Assembly (NCBI GenBank): GCA_013368375.1
Contig: JAACJP010000009.1
Location: 744,001-808,000 of the forward strand
Length of the DNA stretch: 64,000 nt
From: Tricholomella constricta
Lineage: Eukaryota > Basidiomycota > Agaricomycetes > Agaricales > Lyophyllaceae
Reading direction: 5' to 3'
The notes under the pieces were generated by a model, which was given only the letters and a program-made list of their open reading frames with translations, was not told the origin of the DNA and did not search any database. This document shows, piece after piece, positions 36,628 through 49,516 of this stretch (the first letter of the stretch is position 1; every line of letters starts with the position of its first letter). The position numbers were made by a program, and so were the translations under genes.

Positions 36628-38370
36628 ATGCCCGACCAACCGAACACGCCGAACGCGCCACGTGCTAGCCCTCTCTGTTCTAGGCGCCGCCCGTACGAGC
36701 GCTCCAAAATCAGGTGAGTCCGTGATGACCTCTCCATCTCACACTTTTCTCTCATTCGAAGGGAATGCTGCCAGCAAACTGAAGAAGTCCGAGCTCATTG
36801 CCCTCGTCAAGAAGCAGCCTGACCACTGGCCTCGCAAGGGTAAGAGTAAAGGGATCAACGGCACCAAAACGAAGAGGGAAGATGTCCTCGAGGCACTGCT
36901 CAACCCAGAGTATGGTTTCACTTCCGAAAATACATTCGAGGCACCCACGTCTGCAGCTTCGAGCCCCTTGACCCCAGCCGATTCCGAAAGTGAAGCAAAT
37001 CGAAATCGCAGTACCCCCGCTGCCGGGCCCAGCGCTTTCGAAACGGTGAGTGCATGTACATTGATAACAATGACCACGATGATCCCACCAGTTCGAAGGT
37101 GCTTGCTTTCCCCCGCCCTGAAGACCCGTCGCAAATGGCAACTGCGCACCAGGTGGCAGCAGTAAGTCCCATTCTTCCTTCACAGATCTCAACTGACCTC
37201 TCAGCTACGTCAGACAAAGGACCTGACCATCTACATCGAAGATCGCCGCTTCCCCGACGCGGCTAGTCAAACGATGGAGGTCATCGACGTCTCTGTCGCC
37301 GACCGCGTCGGCTGTGGCCCTGGTGCTTGGCGTGTCTCTGGAAAGGAGGTAATTGCAAAGCTTCAATGCAGTCATGGCGCCATCGGCGTAGCCCGCGACT
37401 TTGCCCGCCGTTGAGATTCTCTCCCACTCTTCTTTTTATCCTGTCCTGATATCTGTGTTTCCTTCTAGGCCCTGTCAGGCTTGGCATCCCGGAACATAAC
37501 GACCCAAAGTCCCGCTTCACGCGCTACTTTGCGACGGCAGCAGTGTCGGACCTGCCTAATGTATCTCCGTCCCCCGAGTACCTGACTGTTCCTTCAGGCA
37601 TGACTCCCAGCATCACAATATGTGTCAACTGGGTGAGTCTCATGGTCTCGCGGCTTTCCTTCGATGATAGAATATTAATATCTGTTGCATGTAGGCTACA
37701 GATTTGCTGTCTCCATCGCTCGAAGACTCGGATACGATCCACGTAGGTAAATAACTTTTTCACCTACGATGTCACTACGATGTCACTCACTCGACTATAT
37801 TTTCCAGGCCAAGGCAACAAATTCATGACGGCAATGTCACATCCCACCCATGCGCGGGGATCCTCCCAGGTGCTTGGGGCCAGCGGCGGCCGCACAGCAA
37901 GAAGGAAGGCACAAGTTTCTGGAGAGGTTGACGTCGCCTGGCTCAAAGAGAGGGTCCGCGAGCGCCCCGGGTTCGAAGACTTCCGCAAAGCTAAAGGACG
38001 TGTCCTTCAGAACCCCGAGATCGTCGACAATTGGAAATTTGCCGTCCAAGTCAAGAACACATTTTACAATACTCCGAGTGGTGTTTCGGTGAGTGCAGTT
38101 GAGTTGCAAGGATTACATGGATTGATATCATCTCACCAGGATCATATTTTGACAAAGAAGAGCATCCTCACAGCGCTAGGGGTAAGGGAGACATGGTTTA
38201 GCCAAGCGGAACACGGCTTTGAGCTTGCTCAGCTGTACGGTAAGGATGGTGATTGCTGTGCAGACGAGGTGGTTGCAAAGTTAGCTGAGAGACAAGCTCA
38301 TCCTCTTGGCCAACAGAAGCTTCTCGAGTTCCTCAACAGCTGGGCAGCGCGAGAACATGCACAGGAGTAA
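36628..38370 (+). CDS. Crypton-borne protein of unknown function, unit 1
   Basis: The ATG at 36628 begins MPDQPNTPNAPRASPLCSRR. A 61-nt intron (36714-36774) splices ERSKI to SKLKKSELIALVKKQPDHWP, a basic helical segment reminiscent of SAP-type DNA-binding motifs, followed by KREDVLEALLNPEYGFTS. Downstream exons give LTIYIEDRRFPDAASQTMEV, VADRVGCGPGAWRVSGKE, GPVRLGIPEHNDPKSRFTRY and ITICVNW. The last part reads VDVAWLKERVRERPGFEDFR, NWKFAVQVKNTFYN, KKSILTALGVRETWFSQAEH and LLEFLNSWAAREHAQE, stop at 38370. The intron near 37348-37468 could not be phased with a canonical donor. I do not recognise a family. It is convergent with the recombinase (27 bp between stops) and lies wholly inside the element, so it may be cargo or a recombination accessory. 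Confidence 0.7.
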
Positions 38371-38397
38371 AAGGAGTACAATATATTCAACTGCAAT

Positions 38398-41300
38398 CTA
38401 AATATACATTTTCGACGCCTCCAAGACCTCCTGTGTGCCATTATGTTTTGTATTCTGGAGATAATCGGTAAATGCACGAGTTGTCCGAAGGTGAGAAACC
38501 GATGGAGTGGGGATTGGGTACTTGTCATTCAAGAAGCGGAGCGCTACGGTGTAGTTCCAATTCGGTTTTGCAGACAGCTTGTCGATGAGTGCAATGATTT
38601 TCTTGCGACGTCCAGCCTCGGTCTTCAGTGCCCCATTGTCACGCCTCCACCGAGCATCCCAGCCCGTGTTCAAGTCCCGCACAGAAAGCTGACCATCCAT
38701 CCCGACTGTCCACTCCTTCCATATCTCTTCGATAGAAGGCGAGTTGTCCTTTCCCGGTGGTTTCCAATACGAGTAAAAGGGCAACCACTCGTCAGACTGC
38801 TTCTGTGATCGTGCACGTCTCCACTCAAAAGTGTGGTGTCGGAGGCGCTCTTCCCCGTACTTCTTTTCCAGGATCTCGAGTGCAGCCAGCTGCTTCGAGC
38901 GTTGCGAAGGTTCTTCCGACAGTGGAAATGTTGTTGGAGCGTACAGATGCCCGGTGAGGGAGACGACCATCGAGTTGTCCGAGGAGTTGCCTTCGAAAGG
39001 ATTTATGTCATCACATGCCGATGAAGCAGGTGAATGAGGCTGCTCTGCTGGTAGCAAAGGAGTTCCGGGAGAGGATGTGGAGGTTACCAGCAAAGGAGTT
39101 CCGGGAGAGGATGTGGAGGTCTGTGCTCCTGTTTGACCTGAAGCCATTTCAGCACGTTGAGCGAGACATGAGAATAACACATGCGGCTTACGGATTAAAA
39201 GGGCAGTGGCTTGCCTCCTCGCTGCATGGGATCCCGTGAGACAAACACGGATTAGTGCTTCGACATTTTGAAGCTTGTTGGTAACGTGAAAACCATGATT
39301 TTGTATTTCCTGTCGAGCCTGCTCTTGCAAAATGTTATTTGATGTTATTATCCCATGAAGTGACTGGGCTATGTTGCTAGGAACACTCGAAAGCTGATGT
39401 CGCGCTCGCTGTTCCGCATTATTGATGATCAAAGAGGAAGTTGCAGCAAACGTGCGGAAAACTGGCGTGTTGAATGGCGCATACGCAAAGATGGAGCTTG
39501 ATGGAAATTTATGACAAAGGACCGCCGCGTCTTGCAGTATAATGCAGCGCAGACGACATAGAAGGTCGAGAAACTTCTGTAGCGTGACATCTCCCCCGTT
39601 TCTGCCATGACTGGCTTGACGGCCTTGAAGGGAAGACTGTTCGTCCTCAACCCAGGGGAAGATAGATGTTAGAAGCTCCTGAGGGGGCGCTGGCGATAGC
39701 AATACCATAATCAGAGAGGACAAAGTGCGTAGATGAGGTTCATCGTACATACCGAGTTCATCACGTGGAATAAAATATGAATCCTGGCGTCGGCCGTTGA
39801 ACGAAGCAGCTGCGAGCATTGCATCCGTTGGCAAGGCCGTGTCATAGCACTTACGGAAGGAGCCATTTTGGCTCCAGTTTCCGAGGGCCTTGGTGTCATC
39901 GGACGTTGCACAATGCTCTCGAGCAGTCATGGCTGCAAAAGGTCGTCCTGCATGAGTGACCTTTCTAATTGATATTTCATTGAGAACATGCGCAGTATTG
40001 ACGCGCTTGCGATGGTCTGCGAGAAAAGCAAGGAAAATGAGTGACAGTTCCATTTCGGAGAACAGATCCGAGGAGGAGACTCACTCTCATATGTCATCTC
40101 GGTCCTATCATCTTTGGATCCAGGGAACAGATAGATCTGATACCAGGACCGGAGGCCTATACCACCACCCCGAGGATCTTCGTAGTCTGGGGCAAAGTTT
40201 GGAATGCTGTTGTTCACAACATGGAATTTGCTGAAAAGGTAGAAGCCCAGAGCACCGATTGGGCAAAGCTCAGGAACTCGATGGCGAAAAGCGGCCTGCT
40301 CGTCAATGCGACCGGTTGTATTGGTCTTCCCTTGGTCTGACATCAAGACCAATGCCTGTGGGTGGAACAAGTTGAAGCTAGATTGAATAAGAGCACGAAA
40401 ACAATAAACACACCATGACCTTCGCATTCAATCCAATTTCGACCATAGGAACATCGCGGCTATAAAGATCTGAGAGGAGGAGGCGTCGCACGTTGTCCCC
40501 TCGAAATGCAGTCGCCGCGGAAATCAGAATCATGCATCTGTCTCGCATCGCGAGATGAGTTTGCGGTTTCGTTCCGTGCCTCTGATCAAGGAACGAAGAA
40601 GAAATTCGGATGAGTTCTTCCTGAGTGTATGTATCTGTAAACAGACTTGACTGTCAGATAACGATTATCCGGATGAATGAAGTTATTGCATACCGGAAGC
40701 CGCCCCGAAAGCTTTGAGTTCCTGAGCCTCAGTGAGTCGCTGTGGTTCCTTTGCCTGAGCATTCGATTCGTAGGTTGTGATACGGGCGTCGCTGCGTAGA
40801 GGTAACTGAGACTGCGGGTCACTGAGGTACTCGGGATCACTATTGCAATGATTGTATCGGTAGCTTTCGAGTGCGCTGATGCACTGCTTGATCGATTCTG
40901 CGCCTACTCGCGTTCCAACGATGGGCCGGCCATCAGGTGTGCGCTTGAAGTGGTTGAGCTACGGTGGAGATTACCAGAAAACCAAAAGGACTTACCTTGT
41001 TGCGCGTTGTCTCATGTTCGAGAAAGATCGCGGCCTTCGTGACAGTGATCGGGTGCGCATTCATGGCGATCCACAATGGATTCTCTTCTCGTCGACGGGC
41101 TTGATCCTCTACCCAGAAGGCAACATAATTTTTGATGTGTCGAGCATAGGCAGACTCTGTGCCCTTCCCCGAAACAGAATCTTCCTGGTTTGCCAACCGA
41201 TTCTCGTGTGACTGTCGCTGTAGCGCGTCCAACTGGTGCTGAAGTGAAGGCGGAGTGAGGGCTTCCGGGACATGAAGATGTGTCTGTACCTGGTCCACGG

Positions 41301-41499
41301 CCAAGTTGTCGATGTCATTTACGTTGTCAAAAGCATAGAAGGTTTCGTTGGACAGTCCGGAAAGCGTGAGGGCACCGGGAACATCTGGTCCAGGCCCAGA
41401 CTCAAAGCGTGGACGCTTTCTGGCAATAGGAGATGGTGTGTGGTCAGAGAGCGCTTCGAAACGACGCTTCTCGGGAGACTCGATGCGTGCAATGCCCAT
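38398..41499 (-). CDS. Crypton tyrosine recombinase with GCR1_C-like C-terminal domain, unit 1
   Basis: Site-specific DNA recombinase of the fungal Crypton group. The ATG at 41499 begins MGIARIESPEKRRFEALSDH. The N-terminal part (to about 41000) includes a helical ESAYARHIKNYVAFWVEDQA segment. After a 48-nt intron (about 41003-40956) LNHFKRTPDGRPIV leads to the box I arginine in TAFRGDNVRRLLLSDL (about 40516-40470). Later exons carry VLMSDQGKTNTTGRIDEQAA, then KVTHAGRPF with the HxxR pair (about 39954) and the nucleophile Tyr in FRKCYDTALP (about 39846). The last ~150 residues have FYSYWKPPG, SIEEIWKEWTVGMDG and GRRKKIIALIDKL, matching the GCR1_C domain that Cryptons share with some yeast transcription factors. 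A 36-bp tandem duplication encodes TSTSSPGTPLL twice. All catalytic residues are present. Confidence 0.85.
39053..39120. repeat. 36-bp tandem duplication inside recombinase gene, unit 1
   Basis: Two copies of a unit starting AGCAAAGGAGTTCCGGGAGA, at 39053 and 39089. The spacing of 36 keeps the frame and doubles a Ser/Thr/Pro segment in the linker before the GCR1_C-like domain. The same repeat lies at 45053-45120 in unit 2. Confidence 0.7.
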
Positions 41500-41988
41500 T
41501 CTGGTGTTTCGGGCAAGAATAAGGTCGAGATTGAGATGTTATGCATGAACAACTCACCAGAGAACCAATATATGTTCAAGAACAATGGACCATCGGATCC
41601 TGACCCACAGATGAAGACAGATGGCCAGAAAAACGGATATGGCCCAGCTGGCCAGTTTTGCAGAACTCGAGCTTGGAAGGCTGGTGGTGAATTGATTTCG
41701 AGCTTAATTCAATATACTTAGAGAAAGAAATGGAGTGAACAAGTATTTGATTCGTTTCGAGTAGGTTTACATGAGAGGATTGAGAAAGCAGAGCTGTCGA
41801 GACGCGTTGAAGACGTAGTGTAGGTAGCGGCGAGAGAAGCCGAATTAGCCGAGAGATTAGATAACACCGAAACACCGAAATGGGCCAGTTGAGCTCGCTT
41901 ACTGGTATTTCACTGGTGCCGTGCCCAGCAGGGTAACCAGCGCTATCTGCGAGGTCACCAGCGCTGTCGCGCAGTTGTATATACACTC

Positions 41989-41992
41989 TATG
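41989..41992. repeat. TATG at junction of the two Crypton units
   Basis: The element right-end sequence TACACTC is joined through TATG to the element left-end sequence AAAAGAAG. This is the sequence expected at the closed junction of a circular intermediate. Confidence 0.75.
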
Positions 41993-42068
41993 AAAAGAAG
42001 ATAGGAAGTGTCTTGAAAACTGCATTACCGTATGAAAGCATTGTGATGGAGGAAAAATATGTAGGGCA

Positions 42069-42144
42069 ACCGCGCGCGTGCCCCGGTGCCGTGGGTGCCG
42101 TCACGTGCGGGGCCCGCGCCTGGCCCTGGGCACCTGCGCGCGGT
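42069..42144. repeat. GC-rich inverted repeat near left end of Crypton unit 2
   Basis: Same arms and loop as at 36067-36142, at the same distance from the element end. Confidence 0.55.
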
Positions 42145-42627
42145 GACCCCGCCGGTTGCTCACCATGTACTACCTGCCCGCTTTGGGAATGAGACCCTCG
42201 TTCGCCCTCGTTCGCGCTGGAACCCGTTCGTGTGAGGCCCCCCCGGGGGTGGGTGCTTGAGTGTGCTTGAGTGTGTGCTGGACTCGGTGGTACTCGGTGC
42301 TCGCCTCTTTTTTTATTATTATGGATCTTCTGGCCCATGCTCTCTCCTCTCACCCGGCCCGTGTTCTCGCTGCTCTGGGGGGAAAACGGACAAACGCTCC
42401 CATTCGAGGCACCGTCGAGACCTCCACTATCGGTGTTTGGGGGCTGCACCTTCGTTGGCCTGCGCGATCGATCGAGGCTCGTTCGGGTGGAATGAGCAAC
42501 CCTCGATCGACTGTGTCTCACGATGACGCAAAGGCGCGTTTGAATGTGCTCGTTCGTAGCCGCCACGCTCGGGCACTTGCACGGAGTGAAGAAAAACAAA
42601 ACTGACTGAACTAACTGACTGATCTAC

Positions 42628-44370
42628 ATGCCCGACCAACCGAACACGCCGAACGCGCCACGTCCTAGCCCTCTCTGTTCTAGGCGCCGCCCGTACGAGC
42701 GCTCCAAAATCAGGTGAGTCCGTGATGACCTCTCCATCTCACACTTTTCTCTCATTCGAAGGGAATGCTGCCAGCAAACTGAAGAAGTCCGAGCTCATTG
42801 CCCTCGTCAAGAAGCAGCCTGACCACTGGCCTCGCAAGGGTAAGAGTAAAGGGATCAACGGCACCAAAACGAAGAGGGAAGATGTCCTCGAGGCACTGCT
42901 CAACCCAGAGTATGGTTTCACTTCCGAAAATACATTCGAGGCACCCACGTCTGCAGCTTCGAGCCCCTTGACCCCAGCCGATTCCGAAAGTGAAGCAAAT
43001 CGAAATCGCAGTACCCCCGCTGCCGGGCCCAGCGCTTTCGAAACGGTGAGTGCATGTACATTGATAACAATGACCACGATGATCCCACCAGTTCGAAGGT
43101 GCTTGCTTTCCCCCGCCCTGAAGACCCGTCGCAAATGGCAACTGCGCACCAGGTGGCAGCAGTAAGTCCCATTCTTCCTTCACAGATCTCAACTGACCTC
43201 TCAGCTACGTCAGACAAAGGACCTGACCATCTACATCGAAGATCGCCGCTTCCCCGACGCGGCTAGTCAAACGATGGAGGTCATCGACGTCTCTGTCGCC
43301 GACCGCGTCGGCTGTGGCCCTGGTGCTTGGCGTGTCTCTGGAAAGGAGGTAATTGCAAAGCTTCAATGCAGTCATGGCGCCATCGGCGTAGCCCGCGACT
43401 TTGCCCGCCGTTGAGATTCTCTCCCACTCTTCTTTTTATCCTGTCCTGATATCTGTGTTTCCTTCTAGGCCCTGTCAGGCTTGGCATCCCGGAACATAAC
43501 GACCCAAAGTCCCGCTTCACGCGCTACTTTGCGACGGCAGCAGTGTCGGACCTGCCTAATGTATCTCCGTCCCCCGAGTACCTGACTGTTCCTTCAGGCA
43601 TGACTCCCAGCATCACAATATGTGTCAACTGGGTGAGTCTCATGGTCTCGCGGCTTTCCTTCGATGATAGAATATTAATATCTGTTGCATGTAGGCTACA
43701 GATTTGCTGTCTCCATCGCTCGAAGACTCGGATACGATCCACGTAGGTAAATAACTTTTTCACCTACGATGTCACTACGATGTCACTCACTCGACTATAT
43801 TTTCCAGGCCAAGGCAACAAATTCATGACGGCAATGTCACATCCCACCCATGCGCGGGGATCCTCCCAGGTGCTTGGGGCCAGCGGCGGCCGCACAGCAA
43901 GAAGGAAGGCACAAGTTTCTGGAGAGGTTGACGTCGCCTGGCTCAAAGAGAGGGTCCGCGAGCGCCCCGGGTTCGAAGACTTCCGCAAAGCTAAAGGACG
44001 TGTCCTTCAGAACCCCGAGATCGTCGACAATTGGAAATTTGCCGTCCAAGTCAAGAACACATTTTACAATACTCCGAGTGGTGTTTCGGTGAGTGCAGTT
44101 GAGTTGCAAGAATTACATGGATTGATATCATCTCACCAGGATCATATTTTGACAAAGAAGAGCATCCTCACAGCGCTAGGGGTAAGGGAGACATGGTTTA
44201 GCCAAGCGGAACACGGCTTTGAGCTTGCTCAGCTGTACGGTAAGGATGGTGATTGCTGTGCAGACGAGGTGGTTGCAAAGTTAGCTGAGAGACAAGCTCA
44301 TCCTCTTGGCCAACAGAAGCTTCTCGAGTTCCTCAACAGCTGGGCAGCGCGAGAACATGCACAGGAGTAA
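42628..44370 (+). CDS. Crypton-borne protein of unknown function, unit 2
   Basis: Duplicate of the gene at 36628-38370 with the same start, introns and stop. Differences seen are an Ala to Pro change in the first exon (position 42665) and a G to A change at 44111 inside a probable intron. The frame remains as open as in unit 1, whereas the neighbouring recombinase is broken. The same intron-phase problem occurs near 43348-43468. Confidence 0.7.
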
Positions 44371-44397
44371 AAGGAGTACAATATATTCAACTGCAAT

Positions 44398-47300
44398 CTA
44401 AATATACATTTTCGACGCCTCCAAGACCTCCTGTGTGCCATTATGTTTTGTATTCTGGAGATAATCGGTAAATGCACGAGTTGTCCGAAGGTGAGAAACC
44501 GATGGAGTGGGGATTGGGTACTTGTCATTCAAGAAGCGGAGCGCTACGGTGTAGTTCCAATTTGGTTTTGCAGACAGCTTGTCGATGAGTGCAATGATTT
44601 TCTTGCGACGTCCAGCCTCGGTCTTCAGTGCCCCATTGTCACGCCTCCACCGAGCATCCCAGCCCGTGTTCAAGTCCCGCACAGAAAGCTGACCATCCAT
44701 CCCGACTGTCCACTCCTTCCATATCTCTTCGATAGAAGGCGAGTTGTCCTTTCCTGGTGGTTTCCAATACGAGTAAAAGGGCAACCACTCGTCAGACTGC
44801 TTCTGTGATCGTGCACGTCTCCACTCAAAAGTGTGGTGTCGGAGGCGCTCTTCCCCGTACTTCTTTTCCAGGATCTCGAGTGCAGCCAGCTGCTTCGAGC
44901 GTTGCGAAGGTTCTTCCGACAGTGGAAATGTTGTTGGAGCGTACAGATGCCCGGTGAGGGAGACGACCATCGAGTTGTCCGAGGAGTTGCCTTCGAAAGG
45001 ATTTATGTCATCGCATGCCGACGAAGCAGGTGAATGAGGCTGCTCTGCTGGTAGCAAAGGAGTTCCGGGAGAGGATGTGGAGGTTACCAGCAAAGGAGTT
45101 CCGGGAGAGGATGTGGAGGTCTGTGCTCCTGTTTGACCTGAAGCCATTTCAGCACGTTGAGCGAGACATGAGAATAACACATGCGGCTTACGGATTAAAA
45201 GGGCAGTGGCTTGCCTCCTCGCTGCATGGGATCCCGTGAGACAAACACGGATTAGTGCTTCGACATTTTGAAGCTTGTTGGTAACGTGAAAACCATGATT
45301 TTGTATTTCCTGTCGAGCCTGCTCTTGCAAAATGTTATTTGATGTTATTATCCCATGAAGTGACTGGGCTATGTTGCTAGGAACACTCGAAAGCTGATGT
45401 CGCGCTCGCTGTTCCGCATTATTGATGATCAAAGAGGAAGTTGCAGCAAACGTGCGGAAAACTGGCGTGTTGAATGGCGCATACGCAAAGATGGAGCTTG
45501 ATGGAAATTTATGACAAAGGACCGCCGCGTCTTGCAGTATAATGCAGCGCAGACGACATAGAAGGTCGAGAAACTTCTGTAGCGTGACATCTCCCCCGTT
45601 TCTGCCATGACTGGCTTGACGGCCTTGAAGGGAAGACTGTTCGTCCTCAACCCAGGGGAAGATAGATGTTAGAAGCTCCTGAGGGGGCGCTGGCGATAGC
45701 AATACCATAATCAGAGAGGACAAAGTGCGTAGATGAGGTTCATCGTACATACCGAGTTCATCACGTGGAATAAAATATGAATCCTGGCGTCGGCCGTTGA
45801 ACGAAGCAGCTGCGAGCATTGCATCCGTTGGCAAGGCCGTGTCATAGCACTTACGGAAGGAGCCATTTTGGCTCCAGTTTCCGAGGGCCTTGGTGTCATC
45901 GGACGTTGCACAATGCTCTCGAGCAGTCATGGCTGCAAAAGGTCGTCCTGCGTGAGTGACCTTTCTAATTGATATTTCGTTGAGAACATGCGCAGTATTG
46001 ACGCGCTTGCGATGGTCTGCGAGAAAAGCAAGGAAAATGAGTGACAGTTCCATTTCGGAGAACAGATCCGAGGAGGAGACTCACTCTCATATGTCATCTC
46101 GGTCCTATCATCTTTGGATCCAGGGAACAGATAGATCTGATACCAGGACCGGAGGCCTATACCACCACCCCGAGGATCTTCGTAGTCTGGGGCAAAGTTT
46201 GGAATGCTGTTGTTCACAACATGGAATTTGCTGAAAAGGTAGAAGCCCAGAGCACCGATTGGGCAAAGCTCAGGAACTCGATGGCGAAAAGCGGCCTGCT
46301 CGTCAATGCGACCGGTTGTATTGGTCTTCCCTTGGTCTGACATCAAGACCAATGCCTGTGGGTGGAACAAGTTGAAGCTAGATTGAATAAGAGCACGAAA
46401 ACAATAAACACACCATGACCTTCGCATTCAATCCAATTTCGACCATAGGAACATCGCGGCTATAAAGATCTGAGAGGAGGAGGCGTCGCACGTTGTCCCC
46501 TCGAAATGCAGTCGCCGCGGAAATCAGAATCATGCATCTGTCTCGCATCGCGAGATGAGTTTGCGGTTTCGTTCCGTGCCTCTGATCAAGGAACGAAGAA
46601 GAAATTCGGATGAGTTCTTCCTGAGTGTATGTATCTGTAAACAGACTTGACTGTCAGATAACGATTATCCGGATGAATGAAGTTATTGCATACCGGAAGC
46701 CGCCCCGAAAGCTTTGAGTTCCTGAGCCTCAGTGAGTCGCTGCGTAGAGGTAACTGAGACTGCGGGTCACTGAGGTACTCGGGATCACTATTGCAATGAT
46801 TGTATCGGTAGCTTTCGAGTGCGCTGATGCACTGCTTGATCGATTCTGCGCCTACTCGCGTTCCAACGATGGGCCGGCCATCAGGTGTGCGCTTGAAGTG
46901 GTTGAGCTACGGTGGAGATTACCAGAAAACCAAAGGACTTACCTTGTTGCGCGTTGTCTCATGTTCGAGAAAGATCGCGGCCTTCGTGACAGTGATCGGG
47001 TGCGCATTCATGGCGATCCACAATGGATTCTCTTCTCGTCGACGGGCTTGATCCTCTACCCAGAAGGCAACATAATTTTTGATGTGTCGAGCATAGGCAG
47101 ACTCTGTGCCCTTCCCCGAAACAGAATCTTCCTGGTTTGCCAACCGATTCTCGTGTGACTGTCGCTGTAGCGCGTCCAACTGGTGCTGAAGTGAAGGCGG
47201 AGTGGGGGCTTCCGGGACATGAAGATGTGTCTGTACCTGGTCCACGGCCAAGTTGTCGATGTCATTTACGTTGTCAAAAGCATAGAAGGTTTCGTTGGAC

Positions 47301-47446
47301 AGTCCGGAAAGCGTGAGGGCACCGGGAACATCTGGTCCAGGCCCAGACTCAAAGCGTGGACGCTTTCTGGCAATAGGAGATGGTGTGTGGTCAGAGAGCG
47401 CTTCGAAACGACGCTTCTCGGGAGACTCGATGCGTGCAATGCCCAT
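44398..47446 (-). pseudogene. Crypton tyrosine recombinase, unit 2, frameshifted by 52-nt deletion
   Basis: Same gene as at 38398-41499. Its N-terminal (from 47446) and catalytic-C-terminal parts are almost unchanged, including HAGR and the Tyr of CYDTALP. Between them, near 46742, 52 nt are missing relative to unit 1. In unit 1 that stretch reads SDARITTYESNAQAKEPQRL in frame. Here the frame jumps after SQLPLRSD. The deletion removes one of two GTCGCTG repeats and the DNA between, and 52 is not a multiple of three, so the box I exon cannot be joined in frame without a new splice. A second 1-nt difference near 46931 falls in an intron and should be harmless. Confidence 0.75.
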
Positions 47447-47935
47447 TCTGGTGTTTCGGGCAAGAATAAGGTCGAGATTGAGATGTTATGCATGAACAAC
47501 TCACCAGAGAACCAATATATGTTCAAGAACAATGGACCATCGGATCCTGACCCACAGATGAAGACAGATGGCCAGAAAAACGGATATGGCCCAGCTGGCC
47601 AGTTTTGCAGAACTCGAGCTTGGAAGGCTGGTGGTGAATTGATTTCGAGCTTAATTCAATATACTTAGAGAAAGAAATGGAGTGAACAAGTATTTGATTC
47701 GTTTCGAGTAGGTTTACATGAGAGGATTGAGAAAGCAGAGCTGTCGAGACGCGTTGAAGACGTAGTGTAGGTAGCGGCGAGAGAAGCCGAATTAGCCGAG
47801 AGATTAGATAACACCGAAACACCGAAATGGGCCAGTTGAGCTCGCTTACTGGTATTTCACTGGTGCCGTGCCCAGCAGGGTAACCAGCGCTATCTGCGAG
47901 GTCACCAGCGCTGTCGCGCAGTTGTATATACACTC

Positions 47936-47939
47936 TATG
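47936..47939. repeat. TATG at right end of Crypton array
   Basis: The right-end sequence TACACTC is followed by TATG and then by non-element DNA. With the left copy this is a 4-bp direct repeat flanking the whole 12-kb array. Confidence 0.75.
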
Positions 47940-48098
47940 TATGACAAGGAAAGGTAAATGGAATCACAGCAGCGATCATGCATGCAATCACATCGCGGAA
48001 AGGATGTCGTGAATTTTGCATTGAGTCAGGACGAGATTGCTCTCTAATAATCATGGTACACGGAAGGGGCGATATATGTACGTTATTAAAGGTCTCGA

Positions 48099-49516
<1,418 letters not shown>

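Larger units (their letters stand above)
35987..41988. mobile_element. Crypton-type tyrosine-recombinase element, unit 1 (intact-looking)
   Basis: A 6,002-bp unit running from TATG (35987-35990) to just before the next TATG (41989-41992). It contains a plus-strand gene of unknown function (36628-38370) and a minus-strand tyrosine recombinase (41499-38398) in convergent orientation, 27 bp apart. It has no terminal inverted repeats. It is followed directly by a second, nearly identical unit. The recombinase frame is open throughout and carries its catalytic residues. Confidence 0.85.
41989..47939. mobile_element. Crypton-type tyrosine-recombinase element, unit 2 (recombinase frameshifted)
   Basis: A direct repeat of unit 1 starting TATG at 41989 and ending TATG at 47936-47939. 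It differs from unit 1 by roughly a dozen substitutions, nearly all transitions, and by three deletions: 2 nt near 42206, 52 nt near 46742 and 1 nt near 46931. The 52-nt deletion shifts the recombinase frame. The right flank resumes with host sequence reading ATGACAAGG. Confidence 0.85.

Noticed and set aside
35987..47939. Assembly artefact duplicating one 6-kb unit
   Set aside because: The units differ by about a dozen substitutions and three indels spread over their length, and the joint shows a precise TATG seam. Long-read proof is still lacking.
36000..47939. CRISPR array or prokaryotic mobile element
   Set aside because: The genes have spliceosomal introns and the recombinase carries a fungal GCR1_C-like domain. 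No repeat-spacer pattern is present.
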